A stretch of 64,000 nucleotides of DNA from contig MNCI01013830.1 of assembly GCA_015680685.1 (NCBI GenBank), forward strand, positions 743,913-807,912, read 5' to 3'. This DNA comes from Gnetum montanum. Lineage: Eukaryota; Streptophyta; Gnetopsida; Gnetales; Gnetaceae. Shown here piece by piece: positions 21,611-34,959 of this stretch. The translations under genes were made by a program, and so were the position numbers. A model generated the notes under the pieces. It made no database searches. It saw only the letters and a list, made by a program, of their open reading frames with translations, and was not told where the DNA came from. Each line of letters begins with the position of its first letter. Within the stretch, counting starts at the first letter, position 1.

Positions 21611-23235
21611 ATTATGTCTCTAAAAGTATAGACAAAGCTTAAGTAAATTATACAATTATAGAAAAAGAGCTCTTGGCCATTTTATATGCTCTAGATAAAT
21701 TTAGGTATTACTTAATAGGATATGAAATCATAGTTTAGACTAATCTTTTAGCCATTAAATTTCTATCCACTAAAAAAATAGAAAATGCTAGGATAATGAG
21801 ATGGTTCCTATTACTTCAAGAATTTGATCTTGAAATTTTAAATAAAAGGGCTAGGAACAATGTTGTGGTAGAAAATATTTCTAAATTGGAAACCGAGGAT
21901 GAAAATAGGATAAAAGGAGTATTTAATGATGAATTCCCTAACAAACAACTCTTTTCCATAAAGAAAAATACTTGATTTTTTGATATAGCAAATTACCTTG
22001 CCACTATAAAAATGCCAACCTAATGGAGTAAAGAAGAGAAGAAATCTTTCCTAAGAAACATCTCCAAATACATTTTCTATAAACCATACCTCTATAGAAT
22101 ATGTAAAGAAAATTTAGCAAGATGATTTGTAGCTAAGGATGAGCAACAAAAAACCTTGCACACATCATGATGACCTTCAATATGGACATTTTGATAGTTA
22201 ACGACCTGCTATAAAAATCCTACAAACTAGATTTTAGTGACCTTCAACATTTAAGGATGCTCATAAATATGTTCAAGAATGTGATAAATTTCAAAGAATA
22301 GGGGAAATAACAAAAAGATAAGAAATTCCACTAAATCCAATCTTAATAAAAAAAACCATTAGATGTGTGGGATATAGACTTTTTAGGGCTATTTCCACTA
22401 TCTAATGGATTTCAATACATTCTAGTCTACAAATACTATGTCACTAAATAGGTAGAAGCTAAAGCCATCCCAATAAATGATGTTAAAGTAGTTGTAGCTT
22501 TTCTTAGGAAAAATATTTTTACATGATTTGGAACTACACAAGTAATCATAAGTAATCAAGAAATCCATTTTGTAAATCAAACAATGGAGAAATTCCTTAA
22601 GTCTTCTAGAATTAAAAATAAGATAGCTACTTCCTATACTCATCAAACAAATGGTCAAGTAGAAAATGCAAATAGAATGACTCTAAAGACATTAACAAAA
22701 CCCATATGTGCTAAGAAGAAAGATTGGTCTAAAAAGTTAGAAGATGCACATTGGACTTATAGGATCACATATAAACCAAGATTAGACTTTTCACCTTATC
22801 AATTAGTTTATGGAAAAAAATGTTTATTACCCATAAAAATCAAATACTAGTCTTTACAATTAGCACAACAACTGAATTTTAATGAACAAACAAATCAAGA
22901 CTTTAGAATGACTTAAATACATGAAGTTGACAAAATGTGACAACATGCACTTGATAAGAAAAAGTTCATAAAAAAATAAATGAAGATTTTTCATGATAAG
23001 AATACATTTAAGAAAAATTTTTCAATAGGTGATAAATTCCTTTTATATAACATGAGACTATATAGATTTCTAGTTAACAATTCAATGGGAAGGCCCTTAC
23101 CTATTATTACAATCCCATAATAATGGAAGTTTTTTAATTACATCCATTGATGATTTATCTACTACATTTCTAGTAAATAACCAAAGACTTAAGAAATATC
23201 ATCAACATCAAATTGGGCAACTAGGAGAGGATGAA
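21611..23235 (+). pseudogene. Athila-like RNase H (second part) and integrase (decayed)
   Basis: The reading resumes after the insertion: NYTIIEKELLAILYALDKFRYYL and NARIMRWFLLLQEFDLEILN (21640-21840) are RNase H boxes. Integrase follows. VWDIDFLGLFPLSNGFQYI (22365-22415) carries the first Asp. VIISNQEIHF (about 22545-22575) has Asn where the second catalytic Asp is expected. QTNGQVENANRMTLKTL (22645-22695) keeps the Glu. Then come KKDWSKKLEDAHWTYRITYK and SPYQLVYGKKCLLPI (22720-22845), and a C-terminal part with HDKNTFKKNFSIGDKFLLYN (22990-23050). The motif wording is typical of Athila integrases. Stops and the lost Asp indicate a dead element. Confidence 0.8.
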
Positions 23236-26200
23236 TTAGTAGAGTTAGGTGAACCAACTTATGCTAAGGACGATGGAGGAAATGAAAAGACTCAATTTGA
23301 AATACAAGCCTTGGGTAGTAACCTTAATCGAATGTCTTATTTTATATTGTAAAATAACAAATGAAGTATCCTACTCTACAACTTTTTCCTTGAAAAATGT
23401 AGATAATAATAGAAAATTCTATTATTAGTTGGAACTTTAAATAATTCATTAGTATCATGTCTAGAATGCAAGGAAGAAGGAAAACTCCCCCTACCTTAAG
23501 ATAGCTTAGTTTAAATCCAGACTCCATCTAAGGATGAGCCTTATATTAATAAACAAGTAAACTATGTAAAATAACTCTTTTTTTTCTCACAATATTCTTT
23601 AAATTTTATAAGTTCCATGAATCATAGGAAAAATAACCAACTTTGATTCTTGATCATTAATGAATGATTCTATTAATTCTTGTCTTGGATAAGTTAATAA
23701 GGTCCAAAGGGTGTTTCATATTGGGACTAGCAACAAAGGTGATACCAACATGTGAAACTTAATCAGTGCCCATATGAGAGATCAACTTGACTCCCACAAG
23801 AACCTCATGATTGAAGAAGGTCTTATTATCTGCTTCCAATTTTGTTGTAAAACTGTGGGGGAAGCAAAGGACACTGGAAAAAAAAAGAGAAATTATCCAT
23901 TTGACAAGAAGATCCCATAAGAATATTCAATCATGGGTAGGGCCATACTCCTGGAAGACTCTTATGGTAAGCTCACAATTTTAAGCATCCATCAACAACC
24001 TCCTTTCATAAGTAGAGTGTATATGGATGGAGTAGAAATTTCTCATAATCATTCTCTATGTCATCACCTTTACACTAGGATATTACAATGAACAAGGTGT
24101 ATTGACTTATCTAAAGAGGTATTTTAATATTTCCTTTTATTTTTTATCATTTAGCATACTTAGCTCATTTGTTTTGCTTAATTTATGTTACCAATAGAGT
24201 AACACATATTACCATCAAAATATAGAGTATTTTTTATTCCTATTTTGCTTCTATATTTTTGTCTATATCCCTCCTACTTTCTATTGGGCTACCATCTATT
24301 ATGCCTACTGGTACTTTAGGATCTAGGGTCTTCCATTTGTTTACCATTATACCCTCCATAGGAATTAGTGGTCAAGATCCCTACTATGATGGAGCATTAT
24401 GGATACTAATGCTTGCAATGATAAAGTATACCAATATTGCATACATAGTGAAGAATATATAAAGCTCATGGGATTTCTACTTTTTGGTATATCCTCTTGG
24501 CCAACCGAATTCACATTTACTCAATAATTATTTAACTAATTAACCTAGGTATGGAACATATTCTAGTTTAATTAGGAAGGGAATAACCAACTTCAAATGA
24601 ATAGGATAATAGGGTATAACCAACATGGAAGATGATCCAAGAGCAAATTAGGTAATGAGTTTGCTACAAGAAATGCATCTTGAATCCTTAAAATTAGGAA
24701 TGAGACTATAACATATTCATGCATCAAATGAAGCAAACCTTGTGAGGTGATGTTTTGCCCAATTAATTCTAGAAAGGGCCTTCCTAACTAAGTTATATGT
24801 GGATTCCTACCCTAATAATAAGAATCAATTATGAGTGAAAAAGGAATAAAATTTTATATATTATTAAGGAAATAAATTTATTACTTTACCATTAATTTTC
24901 ATTACATCACATGATGAAAGGTAGTTATTACAAATTATTTTACTAAAGGATATCACAAAGTTGATGTTCATTGATGTCATTAGTAGAAATAAATTTTTTT
25001 TGAAAATCAACAACATCAAGAGACATTTTGGATTCGATGTCTTGTTAAAAATAAACTCATGGTATATTGATTTGAGTGACACGAATTGATAAGAAGTGAA
25101 GGATAATTTAGGTTATCAGTGTAATTATTAATTTCATCATTTTAAATTGATATGTTAAAGAACAAAGACATTGATTCATATCAATATAATCAATATGGAT
25201 TGGTAAAGAAGAAATTTTCCTAAATAGCTAGCATCTAAATAGCATAGCCTTGGTGAGCTTTGATATGTTGCCTTAGTCATATTGATTTATATTGATCGCA
25301 TTGATGAAGATTGATATGACTAAAATTTTCCAAAATGTTTTGCATTTTATTAGTGTAATTGTGATGAGAATCGATATATCATAAGCCTATGCATTGTGTG
25401 TATCAATTAATATTGATGTAGTGATAAAGTTTAACCCAATTTTTATCAATCCAAAGCAATGTCACAAAGGAAATCAATATCTTAAAAATACAAAAAGAAA
25501 TAAACACATCAGTAAGATAGTGGTCCATTATAAAGCCACTGCCCTGTAGAGGGATAACCATTATTTCCAAATTCCTACAACAAGATTAGGGCATCTAATT
25601 TCTTCTTCCATTGACTATTCCAAGTAATGCTTCCTTAGTTTGAGGGATCACAACAAAGATTGGGGTCTCCACGTGTAACCCCTCATTATTCCTCTTACCA
25701 TGGTAAGCATCACTTACAAGCTGCAATTGATTTTTGAGGGTAAGAATAGAATGATAATTTTTTTTCTTTTTTTACTTTTCATACCCTCCTACCCTAGTAT
25801 AAATGGTTGAGTCTTCCACTGAAAAATAACAAGTCATGATAAGCATGGGGATTACCAAAGAAATTTCTCATAACTTTCATATGCTTAATTTTAATATTAT
25901 ATCATAGGGGCCCAAGAGGGAATGCCTAAAAATCACTCCTTGGCATCATGATGCCAAATATTTCAAGTGATTTGACCACATGGATGTCATGGTGGAGCAG
26001 AAATTAGAAATAATGGGATGTGAGGCTTTAATTTGACCCTCCATTGACTAGTTTTATCAAGAAGAGGGCCTAGAATTCTATCATAACCTCAAGATGCACC
26101 TAACAAAGTAGATTTTTCAAAGAGTTATTTGGTTTCCTTACTAAGAAAAATGCAAGTGATGGTGCTAGTAGTGAGACTTCAAGAGTGGTTCAGATTGCTA

Positions 26201-26767
26201 AATAAGGGGGATGACATTTTTCAATCCAAGGCTAGCACAAAAGAAAAGTATGATCTCTTTCACCAATTTATTGATGAATCTAAATCTAAGGGGCTATAGG
26301 CTCAAGGTTTACATTTCATAAAGCTCTAGTCAAAGCACCATGTGATGGTAAGGATGATCATCATGAACATCCTACCATCCATGCATCTAACATATGTTTT
26401 AAGTCCTATGCTTCAAGTGATGAAGGCTTTGAAGTTTAGGAAGCAAATTTTTCCTACCTCATGATCAAGTATCTAGTTTTCCATTATAATGATGATTCAT
26501 TGAAGATTTATTTCCCATTCCTCATTTCAACCATTTTTTGAAAGTATAGGATACTAGAACCTCAAATAGGCATGAAGGTACATCATATAGTCCTTAGAAA
26601 GGACACCTTCATCCATTCTCTCAAGATCTACACAAAATTTTATCCATTTGTTAAAGAATCATGTGATCTAGGCTCTTCATTTGTAGTAGAGTCTAGTGAA
26701 GAAGGTTCACAACTAGCTTCAAAAAATTAGATCCACCCAAAGGAAGACTCTATCTGTACTAGAGAGG
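23236..26767. other. A+T-rich stretch, decayed retroelement 3' region and unassigned frames
   Basis: This follows the Athila-like integrase, where an envelope-like region and 3' LTR would be expected; neither could be recognised. Open frames at 24259-24462 (plus) and 24864-25082 (minus) have no known domain. From about 25915 to 26750 the plus-strand reading has long broken protein-like stretches (for example FDHMDVMVEQKLEIMGCEA and YQEEGLEFYHNL). These suggest another plant retrotransposon ORF1/gag-type protein, not identifiable by eye. That reading is split by the solo LTR at 26768 and resumes at 27775. Confidence 0.4.
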
Positions 26768-27774
26768 TGATGAGACGCGACCTGCATGTGCCATGATATC
26801 GCGGCCCACCGCCATATCTATAAATAAGAGGCAGCACTCCCCTTATTTCCCAATCCTGGCTAGAAGTAGCGAAGCTCTGGCAGATTGATCACTCCAAAGT
26901 TAGAATTTTTCTCATGTGCAGGTAGTAGGAGTCCTAGAGTGAACGGCTCTTTATTTGAGTAGCTTGTAACCTGAACCCAAGTTGTGTACGGCAATAAAGA
27001 TGAACTTGATTGGATAAACCTTGTAGTACATGGTTTTATTTTTGTTATTTACTGCTTTCCTAGTGCACACAAGTACAACTTGATTACGAGCGTCTACGGA
27101 CGTGTACGGCTAGTCAAGGAATCAGCTGCTTGTCACAACGCATGAGTACGACTTGATTATGAGCATTGGCTGCTTGGTAACCCAGTAGCGTATTCCAGGA
27201 TTCTGCGCTTGGTAATCCCAGTGGTAGTCCAATGTGTATGGCTAGTCAAGGAATCGGCTACTCATTGCTAGGCTAGAACGTGTGATAAGTACGACTTAGT
27301 TACGAGCACCCACGGGTGTGTACGGCTAGCTAAGGAATCAGCTGCTTATCACACTTAAGCTAAATAGGTGCCTCAGTACGACCACTTCGAGCACTTGCAT
27401 TACATGTGGTGATCCCAGTAATGATTAGCATTTGGTAAGCCACAGTTGCATAGTTCTGGGTGTGTCTGGTAAGTGGGAATGGATGCTGACGCTAGTTAAC
27501 TTAGACTTAGGACATTAGTTAGAGTTAGCTTAGTTTCTCAACCCTTTCCTCTAATAGCATAGAAGATAAACCGAAAAATACCAAAAAAATCACATACCTC
27601 AGACTTGCTTAACCATACACCATAACACTTACAAGAAAGCCTGGGAAGACAACGAACAATTAACCCCAGGTGTTTCTTGTGGTGTTAAGGCATTTAGTTT
27701 GCGGAGTTCAACCGGATCGTGCGTGCACGCTCGTATTCATATGGTTGAGTGTAGGGGTACCTCGCCACTCATCA
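26768..27774 (+). mobile_element. Solo LTR, copy 2 of the TGATGAG family
   Basis: The element starts TGATGAG and ends CTCATCA. AGAGG is at 26763-26767 and again at 27775-27779, a perfect 5-bp target-site duplication. It has the same TATA box (about 26818), AATAAA and AGTACGACTTGATTACGAGC modules as copy 1. It carries only one GATATCGCG unit, but retains the roughly 227-bp segment (27416-27642) missing from copy 1. It split a plus-strand frame that continues from TREV (left) into RVSSILITMDKRVVNIEKHV (right). Confidence 0.9.
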
Positions 27775-29710
27775 AGAGGGTTAGCTCAATTCTCATCACC
27801 ATGGATAAGAGGGTGGTAAACATAGAAAAACATGTTCACTCTCAAATCAAGGATGATGATGAAGGCATAAAGCCTTTTCATTTTGAAGAGGATATGAAGG
27901 TGGAGGAAGGATCAAAAGATTGGATCAGAGGATTAATCCTTACCTAAATTTTCATTTTCTTTTTGATATGGTTGTGAAGCCATTGAGGGTACATGGAAAA
28001 TTGAATTTTTGTTTGTAAAAACTAGAATTATGATGGATGATTTAATGGTTAATGTTTGTTTTTATTATTGAATATACATATATAACATTCAATTATAATA
28101 TGATATATTTTTGGTTTCTCTTGGAAAAATAATATAAATGTGTATGTGATGTCAATATTATATATTGAATCTTAGCTTAACTATTTTTGCTAGCCAATTA
28201 GTTAGCTATGTTAATAAGGTTTAAGCATAGATGTATTGAAACATTTATATAGTTTATTATCTCCATTGGATAGACATTGGCCAAAGGATAGTAGGGGGTT
28301 GTGATGAACCCCCAACTGTTTCAATTTTAGCTAATTAAAAGCTTAACTTTTTATTATTTTTATTACTTTACCTCAACAAAGTGAATCAATTTTTGTGATG
28401 CCTATCAGTAAGTGATAATTACCTTATTGAGTCTCTATTATCATAGGTCATTATGGGATCAATGTAAATTGATCCAAATTATATCAATTTTACTAGATGT
28501 TACAACAAGGATGGATAACATTTGATTACAAGAGCAAGTACCTCACTAGGGAATGAACATATTAATCTACATCACTAGTATTATCTAAATTGATCATTGA
28601 AGAACATAGAAACTGTGATACAATTCAATATCTTATAACCGATTGACATTGAAGGATTTGATACAAATTGATTTCCCAAATAATGATATTTTCCTAATTA
28701 TGTCCAAGTCTTCTTTGGTGTAAATGAAGAGGTTCAATGTTTAATAGGGGATTTTTTCAAAACCCATAGAGAAACCCACATCAAATTGAATTCCTTATTG
28801 AATTATTTTATGAAAAATCATTGAGGAAGATTGTTGAAACCTTGTGGTAATCAGCAACTATTAGATCTCTTAAGAGGATGTGAAGTTGCTACACTATAAA
28901 TACAACAAGGTAGGATCACACATTAGGTAACATCTCCTTTGTAATCTTCTAGCATTTATGTTAATCTTATTTGATTTTAATTGGGTTAAATCATTTTTTT
29001 TCACCATTGAACTTAAGATTAGAAGTTAGGGTAAAAAATTTGATTTTACTTATAAGTAACAATCATAAGTATGGAATATTAATTGGATTTGGATCTAACC
29101 ATTTATTGTCTTGATGATCTCCATAACTTTGAATTGTTTCTCCATGTATACAACTCACGGGTTAGTCACAGATGAGGTGACATCTCTACAATGAAGGTAA
29201 CTCACCATCAAACCTTGGCTAGCTCATTAGCTAACAATATGGTAGTTATTACAACTAATTAGTATTCTAAAAATTATTCAAAAAATATACATGATCTTTA
29301 GGGTATGGATTTCTTAACATTGATGATGACATTTCAAATAAAGTTATTTCTTTGAATAGTATTAGCTTCTTTAGTAGCTTTGATATTTCTGATTTTGTTA
29401 AAGCTTAAAAAGATGTTAAATATATAAATTTTGTAGTTCTTGGATTTATTAAATATGTTGCAAGAAATACAAGAGTAAGGCAAAGAGGTAGATCTTCTAG
29501 GAGCATTACAATATTAGTAAGGAAATCTCTTGAAAATTATGTACCATTAGAAAAAATTAAGGATCATAAACAATATGTTTGGCTAAAGATCTTATGTTAG
29601 CATATGTTACACCCCATCCTAGTGCTCTTGAATAGGATAGAGTGATGTCTAGGATTTCTCATGTTAATAACACAATGGAAGCATGTCAAACTAAGAAACT
29701 AGTGGCACAT
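27775..29710. other. A+T-rich stretch; possible PPT and LTR start near 28.3 kb
   Basis: The start (27780-27945) continues the frame interrupted by the solo LTR and has no recognised domain. At about 28285-28300 the purine-rich GATAGTAGGGGGTTG directly precedes TGATGAACCCCCAACTG, which resembles a polypurine tract followed by an LTR start. I could not find a partner LTR, so this is tentative. The remainder is A+T-rich without recognisable coding potential. Confidence 0.35.
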
Positions 29711-30506
29711 TGATGAGTGATGAGGTACCCCTACACTCAACCATACGAATACAAGAGTTACACGCACAATCCGGTCAAAATCCATAAATGGACTAGTTAT
29801 GGCATCTAGACAGTTAGCCTTAGGTCATAGTTCATTGTCATCCCACCTGGACTAGTATTGGCTTTGTCACATATGGTTTAGTTTAGAGTGAAGTGTATGA
29901 TGGGTTTCTAATCTAATGCTACTCTTGAAGGTAGTGGAAAGAAATATTAACTAATATAGGAGAGAGGGAGTGAGAGAATCTAAACTAGCCTAAGTGTGAT
30001 GAGCATCCATTCCCTGATTATCTGTACACATCTTGGACTTCATGCACAACTACCACTGGGATTACCAAGCGCAGATCCTAGGTACGCTACTGGGTTACCA
30101 AGTAGTGACACTTAAATGCTCGTAATCAAGTCATACTCATTCCACATTTTAACATCATTTTAAGGGTGAGAGAGATTAACTAAGAAAGTAGGAAATAACA
30201 ATTAATTAAACAATTAAGCTAAGTGAATGTTGCAATGATGAAGTAATCTCGATCTTTATTGCCAATCATGTGCAAGTCCAAGTACATCACACTCGAATAA
30301 AGGATGTCGTACAATTACATTCACCACAATGCGGGAATACATGGAGAGGAAAAGGGTTGAGAGAGAAATTGAAAACACTTAAACTAAAATTGACTAACTT
30401 CCTAAATTTTTAAAAAATCATCTCTCTAACTCTTATTTATAGATGAGGAGACAAGCTACAATATTGCGACCGCGATATCACAATCGCCCCAAATGATGAC
30501 TCATCA
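29711..30506 (-). mobile_element. Solo LTR, copy 3 of the TGATGAG family (minus strand)
   Basis: Read on the minus strand, it starts TGATGAG (complement of 30500-30506) and ends CTCATCA (29711-29717). It shares the CCCCTACACTCAACCATACG block, the AATAAAG signal and the GATATC-type motif near its 5' end with the other copies, but is more diverged. The flanks CACAT (29706-29710) and TGCAT (30507-30511) differ by two transitions and could be a decayed 5-bp TSD. No internal region is attached, so it is read as a solo LTR. Confidence 0.75.
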
Positions 30507-30538
30507 TGCATGAAAATACAATAAGAATAAACTACTTG

Positions 30539-30562
30539 ATATATATATATATATATATATAT
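30539..30562. repeat. (AT)12 microsatellite
   Basis: Twelve uninterrupted AT dinucleotides lie just outside the 5' end of the minus-strand solo LTR. Confidence 0.95.
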
Positions 30563-33500
30563 CATATAATCAAATCACACAAAAATCCATGCCAAACCAA
30601 AGACCAAACATATACATCAATTCATAAAGCTACATGTCTCTACATAACCAATACTCTGTACTATTCTCACATAATACAAAATGTAACAACATCATATACA
30701 TAATAGTACAGTGAAGGTCATACTAATATAAATAGTCCACAATACTATACATGGAAATATACATCAACTAATTCCTAAATATTTTCTTCTCCTTTTCTCT
30801 CTCTTAGTGCTCACCTACACCCCTTCATCTTCTACCTATAACTAAATAAAATCAGTATAAAATTGAGTGAGAAGTATTTATACTTCCCCTAGTAGTTGGT
30901 CAAATAAGTGTTGTACTAGAGGAGAGGAAGGGGGTACATCTCAACCTACATTAACTATCAGTCTTGTGCATGCTCTAAGCAACATATGTACATATGATAT
31001 CACATATAACACTAGCATAATCTTTACTAAAGTGAATAGATGGCTATCACATAGTCATAGATATAATCATTGCCAAACATAATTAATGATACATCCATTA
31101 CATCACACCACATATATCTCCACTATCATGCCCATGTCATCATACCCACTTCATACTATCAAGCAACACCTAGACTACATAATCATAGATTAAGCATAAG
31201 ATATATTATCAATGCTATGACTCAAAAATTGATACCATCATATATACCTTATCCATGTAGTCACTAGCATATTTGCACTCTATGTAGCATATGAAATATT
31301 TCCATGAGTATTCATAATAATCAATTGATTGTAGGTCTTTTATTAGTATTTTATCTACCCAACCCATGCTAAATTTCATCAACCTATGACCTACGCCCAA
31401 TATTCTTTTGAAAGACAAGCCATAGGGAGGAACATACATATGCCACATACCAACCATAGGGATGAACACACCTATGCCAGATACCAGCCATAGGGATGAA
31501 CACACCTACACTCTCCCATGCTTAGGATTAGGCCTAAGATAGGAGCCTCGCTAATGCATCACAATGGAGGTCAATTCCTAACTACCTCTAGGGCACCTCA
31601 TCACTAACTAGTTCACATCCTTATGCTAGCACCACTTGCCAATGACCACTATAAGCATCGTTTTGAAGACATGTGCAAATTTAGGCTAGCTTAAGCCAAC
31701 ACATCTTACAAGCAAAAACATCCAAAATAAACATAACATAACCACATACATCCACATCTAACAGTTATATTCATTCTATGAAAATAATACCACAACTTAA
31801 CAAAACAAAATTTCACGTCATATCCATACTTCTTCAACTACATATAATTCTATAAAAATTTCCACTATTGAAACTTCTAAGATTACATATGCCGAAAGAA
31901 AAAATAAATTTATGATTAGAAGGTACATCCAAAGATGATCCCAATGATAGTAATTTCACCTCAATTGAACTCCTATAACAAAATTTATGTGTGTTTAAAT
32001 TTTAATGAATAAATTAATAAATAATAATAATTAATTATAGCAAGTGATAATTGAAACTCTCAGAAACTTCCACACAATAATAGGTTCATAAAATATAATA
32101 TTTAAACCATGATAGTCTCATCAACATCACATATAATATTCCACAAGTCCACATCATTTTATATATCACATATTTATTCATAAACAATCTACAACCAAAA
32201 CTCTAAAATTTTGGAAAATTTGCAAAACTATATGTCCAAAGTCAATCTTTTAACTATCTACCATACATTCCCACATCACATAATCATATACACTAATTTA
32301 GCATAAAAATATAGGAAAAAGGTAAAATCCTAGTAATATGTAATTCTGCTTCAAAAAAGTATTGTATGTGGGTAGATATGACTACAACAATCCAAAACCC
32401 AAGCGCAAGGCAAGACAAAATCAATTTGCAAGCTAAAAATCCAAAGAAAGTATTGGGAAAAAATGACAAAAGAAAAAAATGAGGAAGAAAAAATTTGAAC
32501 TCTATTTCTATTTTCACAAAATAGAAATAAAAAGGAATAGAAACCAAATTCTATGGATGCAAGAGATGGTGCTTTACTGTTTAGCAGTGGCCAAAACAAA
32601 AGAAAGACAATGGTGCTTTTTTTCTTATACATAATGTATAATGCATATGCATTATACTTCAAAGTCATTTTTTTATTATGCACATCACGTCCCATGGGAA
32701 AATTAATTTATTATTATTCCTTTAATTTTTATTAAAGGAAATATGTTCATAAGTCTTTTTTTCTTTTTACTTTCTCAACTAATGCCCTGTACTTTAAACA
32801 TCCATAAGAAATACATCAAGATCCAAATAAAAATCTGTTTCAACCTACAAGTTTCATATCAAATTCTCTACACATTCACATGCTAAAATCACATCCAAAT
32901 ATCACACAACATAGTGGTACAATTCAAATGCATAAATACTGAAATTATACATAAAGCATAAATACATACTGAATAGTTACTCTTATACCCCAATTCAACA
33001 TCTTTACCAACCACATCACTTGTCTAACATATCATACAAGGCTAGTGTACATGTTACAAATTAATAATTTTTAAGGTTTTGTTATTTAATTTAATGCATA
33101 TGATTAATTTTTTTTATGTTGTTAGATGCATCTCAATGAATTAGCTCTAACATTCTTGATTAAATGATAGGATTACATTGCTATCATTACTATTATTACT
33201 ATTGTTGTTGTTGTTGTTGTTACTAGTTTCCTACATAAGTGAATGTAATCCACTTGCTAGGATGTTTTGTTAAAGTTGTGTATCCTTTATTTTACTATTA
33301 TTGGAGTTCAATCATAGATCTACTTTATATTTTATGATTAAATGTTGAAATCCAATTACCTCAAGAAATTTTTCTTTGATCAACAATCATTCCTATACAA
33401 GTGTTTGGCTATACATATTTATTTCTTTATGCACATCTAGTTATGCATCTTTTGATTTTATTATGCATACCTACTTATATAAAATCTCTTCATTGAGCAA

Positions 33501-33861
33501 TTACGGACTTGATCCTATCCAAACCATATCACTTATTACCTTATGTCATTAAACTAGGATTTGGAGTTTATTTTTAATTATAATTAAATACTACATAAAT
33601 TAAATTTATTAAGGACGTACCTTAGGATAATATCCTACCTAAGATCTAACCTTACCAATCTATTTAATATCTTCGAAAATATAGATTTTTACCCTTGTTT
33701 CACTAGAATCAGAGTTACAATTCTTGAGATATCACATTTTCTAATTTTCTAAAATACCATAAAAGTTTCAACAATTCAACTGGATGACCATGATAAATAA
33801 TTCCTAGATAATATTTTAGCATGCAATTTGGTAGAACACTTGATAAGAAACCTGTAGGTTC
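30563..33861. other. Long non-coding A+T-rich stretch
   Basis: No gene is recognised. The open frames here (30506-30703, 30867-31082 and 31070-31267 on plus; 31215-31505 and 32293-32695 on minus) are low-complexity or hydrophobic and lack conserved motifs. A 34-bp tandem repeat lies at 31420-31521, and a trinucleotide run of ATT then GTT at 33184-33222. The stretch is probably anonymous decayed repeat sequence. Its last part is the target site of the LINE at 33878. Confidence 0.5.
31420..31521. repeat. 34-bp tandem repeat, three units
   Basis: CCATAGGGATGAACACACC-type units begin at 31420, 31454 and 31488 with constant 34-bp spacing. The first unit is more diverged (GGAGGAACATACAT). Confidence 0.8.
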
Positions 33862-33877
33862 AAACAAAATTCGATTT

Positions 33878-34959
33878 ACTAGTCCATTGCCTAGTCCAGA
33901 TTTACTCCTTTCTCCATGGTCATTGGCAACTAGATGTTGCAATACAAAGCAATTTTCATGGTCTTCAATGGCTTAATGGGGTTAAACTCTTGCCCTACCA
34001 GTCATCTATCCCCTTTCATCTCATGCACAACCCATCCGAGGTTATTCAATGCTGCAATAAATATTGGCACAAATAAGAGTCAGTAACATTTTGGATTCCT
34101 CTCTTCCAACTCTCCCTAAAATTAAGCAGTTCCTCTGGTGTCTCCTCCACCACGGTCTACCTATTGGTAAACATTTAAAATATCTAGGGATTCCCAATCC
34201 CAATTGCCCTCTTTGTGGTGGACAAGATGACTTTGTCCATGTGTTTTGGCATTGTCCCTTTGCTCAGCATGTGTGGGAGTGGGCTTCCATAGTTTTTCCA
34301 TCATACAAGCTCTCTCAAGAGGATGTCCTATTCGGCTTTTTGAACATTACTTCTACTAATCTCAAGTTTTTGTGGAAAGTTATTAGGCCTATTATTTTAT
34401 ATTATATTTGGAAGTGAAGATGCAATGTTATATTTCAAAGGACAGATTATTCTAATATATGTTTGCTCACCAGGTTGGAGAAGTTGCAGATTGTTTGCCT
34501 CATTCATTTCCAACTCACATCTCAAGCATCTAAGTTCAATCTAGATACTCATCAGTTGGTTCATCTCTTGTAGCCATGGGAAAGACTTGTGCATTCCAGT
34601 AACACTCATCATCAATAATCTCTGAAGGGAAGCTTCCCCTCTCTATTGAGTGGAGTCATCATTGGAACTCTCTCTATCATTAATTGAGAGTTGTTTGCCT
34701 CATCTAATTCTATGGCATTCTATCCAGTAATGAGTCAGTATGTGTGGACGTTTGATAGTGCCCCAATTTGAATTTCCTCCTTTAATACTCATTTATTTAT
34801 AAGTTGTTCCCAAGTCTCATTCACAGTGCTCCCAGCTTTCCCTTCTCCTCAAACCTTTGACTTATTCAGGTTAATTTAATTGATACACTTTTAATATCAA
34901 TAGAACTTCTTTCCGGGGTCCGACAGGTCCGACAGCCCCCCCCCCCCCCCCCCCCCCCC
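33878..34959 (+). mobile_element. 5'-truncated LINE with poly(C) tail and 16-bp TSD (LINE-A copy 2)
   Basis: The frame at 34064-34417 encodes the zinc-binding (zf-RVT) domain found at the end of plant LINE ORF2: KIKQFLWCLLHHGLPIGKHL, then CPLCGGQDDFVHVFWHCPFA with the C-x2-C...H...C arrangement, then WKVIRPIILYYIWK. The reading continues beyond with stops. The 3' end is GGGGTCCGACAGGTCCGACAG (GTCCGACAG duplicated), followed by 25 C (34935-34959). AAACAAAATTCGATTT at 33862-33877 and AAACAAAATTTGATTT at 34960-34975 form a 16-bp target-site duplication with one C-to-T difference. This fixes both ends and shows the C tract belongs to the element. It is the same family as 8101-8753. Confidence 0.88.

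Noticed and set aside
32293-32735. Phe/Leu-rich open frames near 32.5 kb
   Set aside because: They are low-complexity readings of A+T-rich DNA on both strands with no conserved motif.
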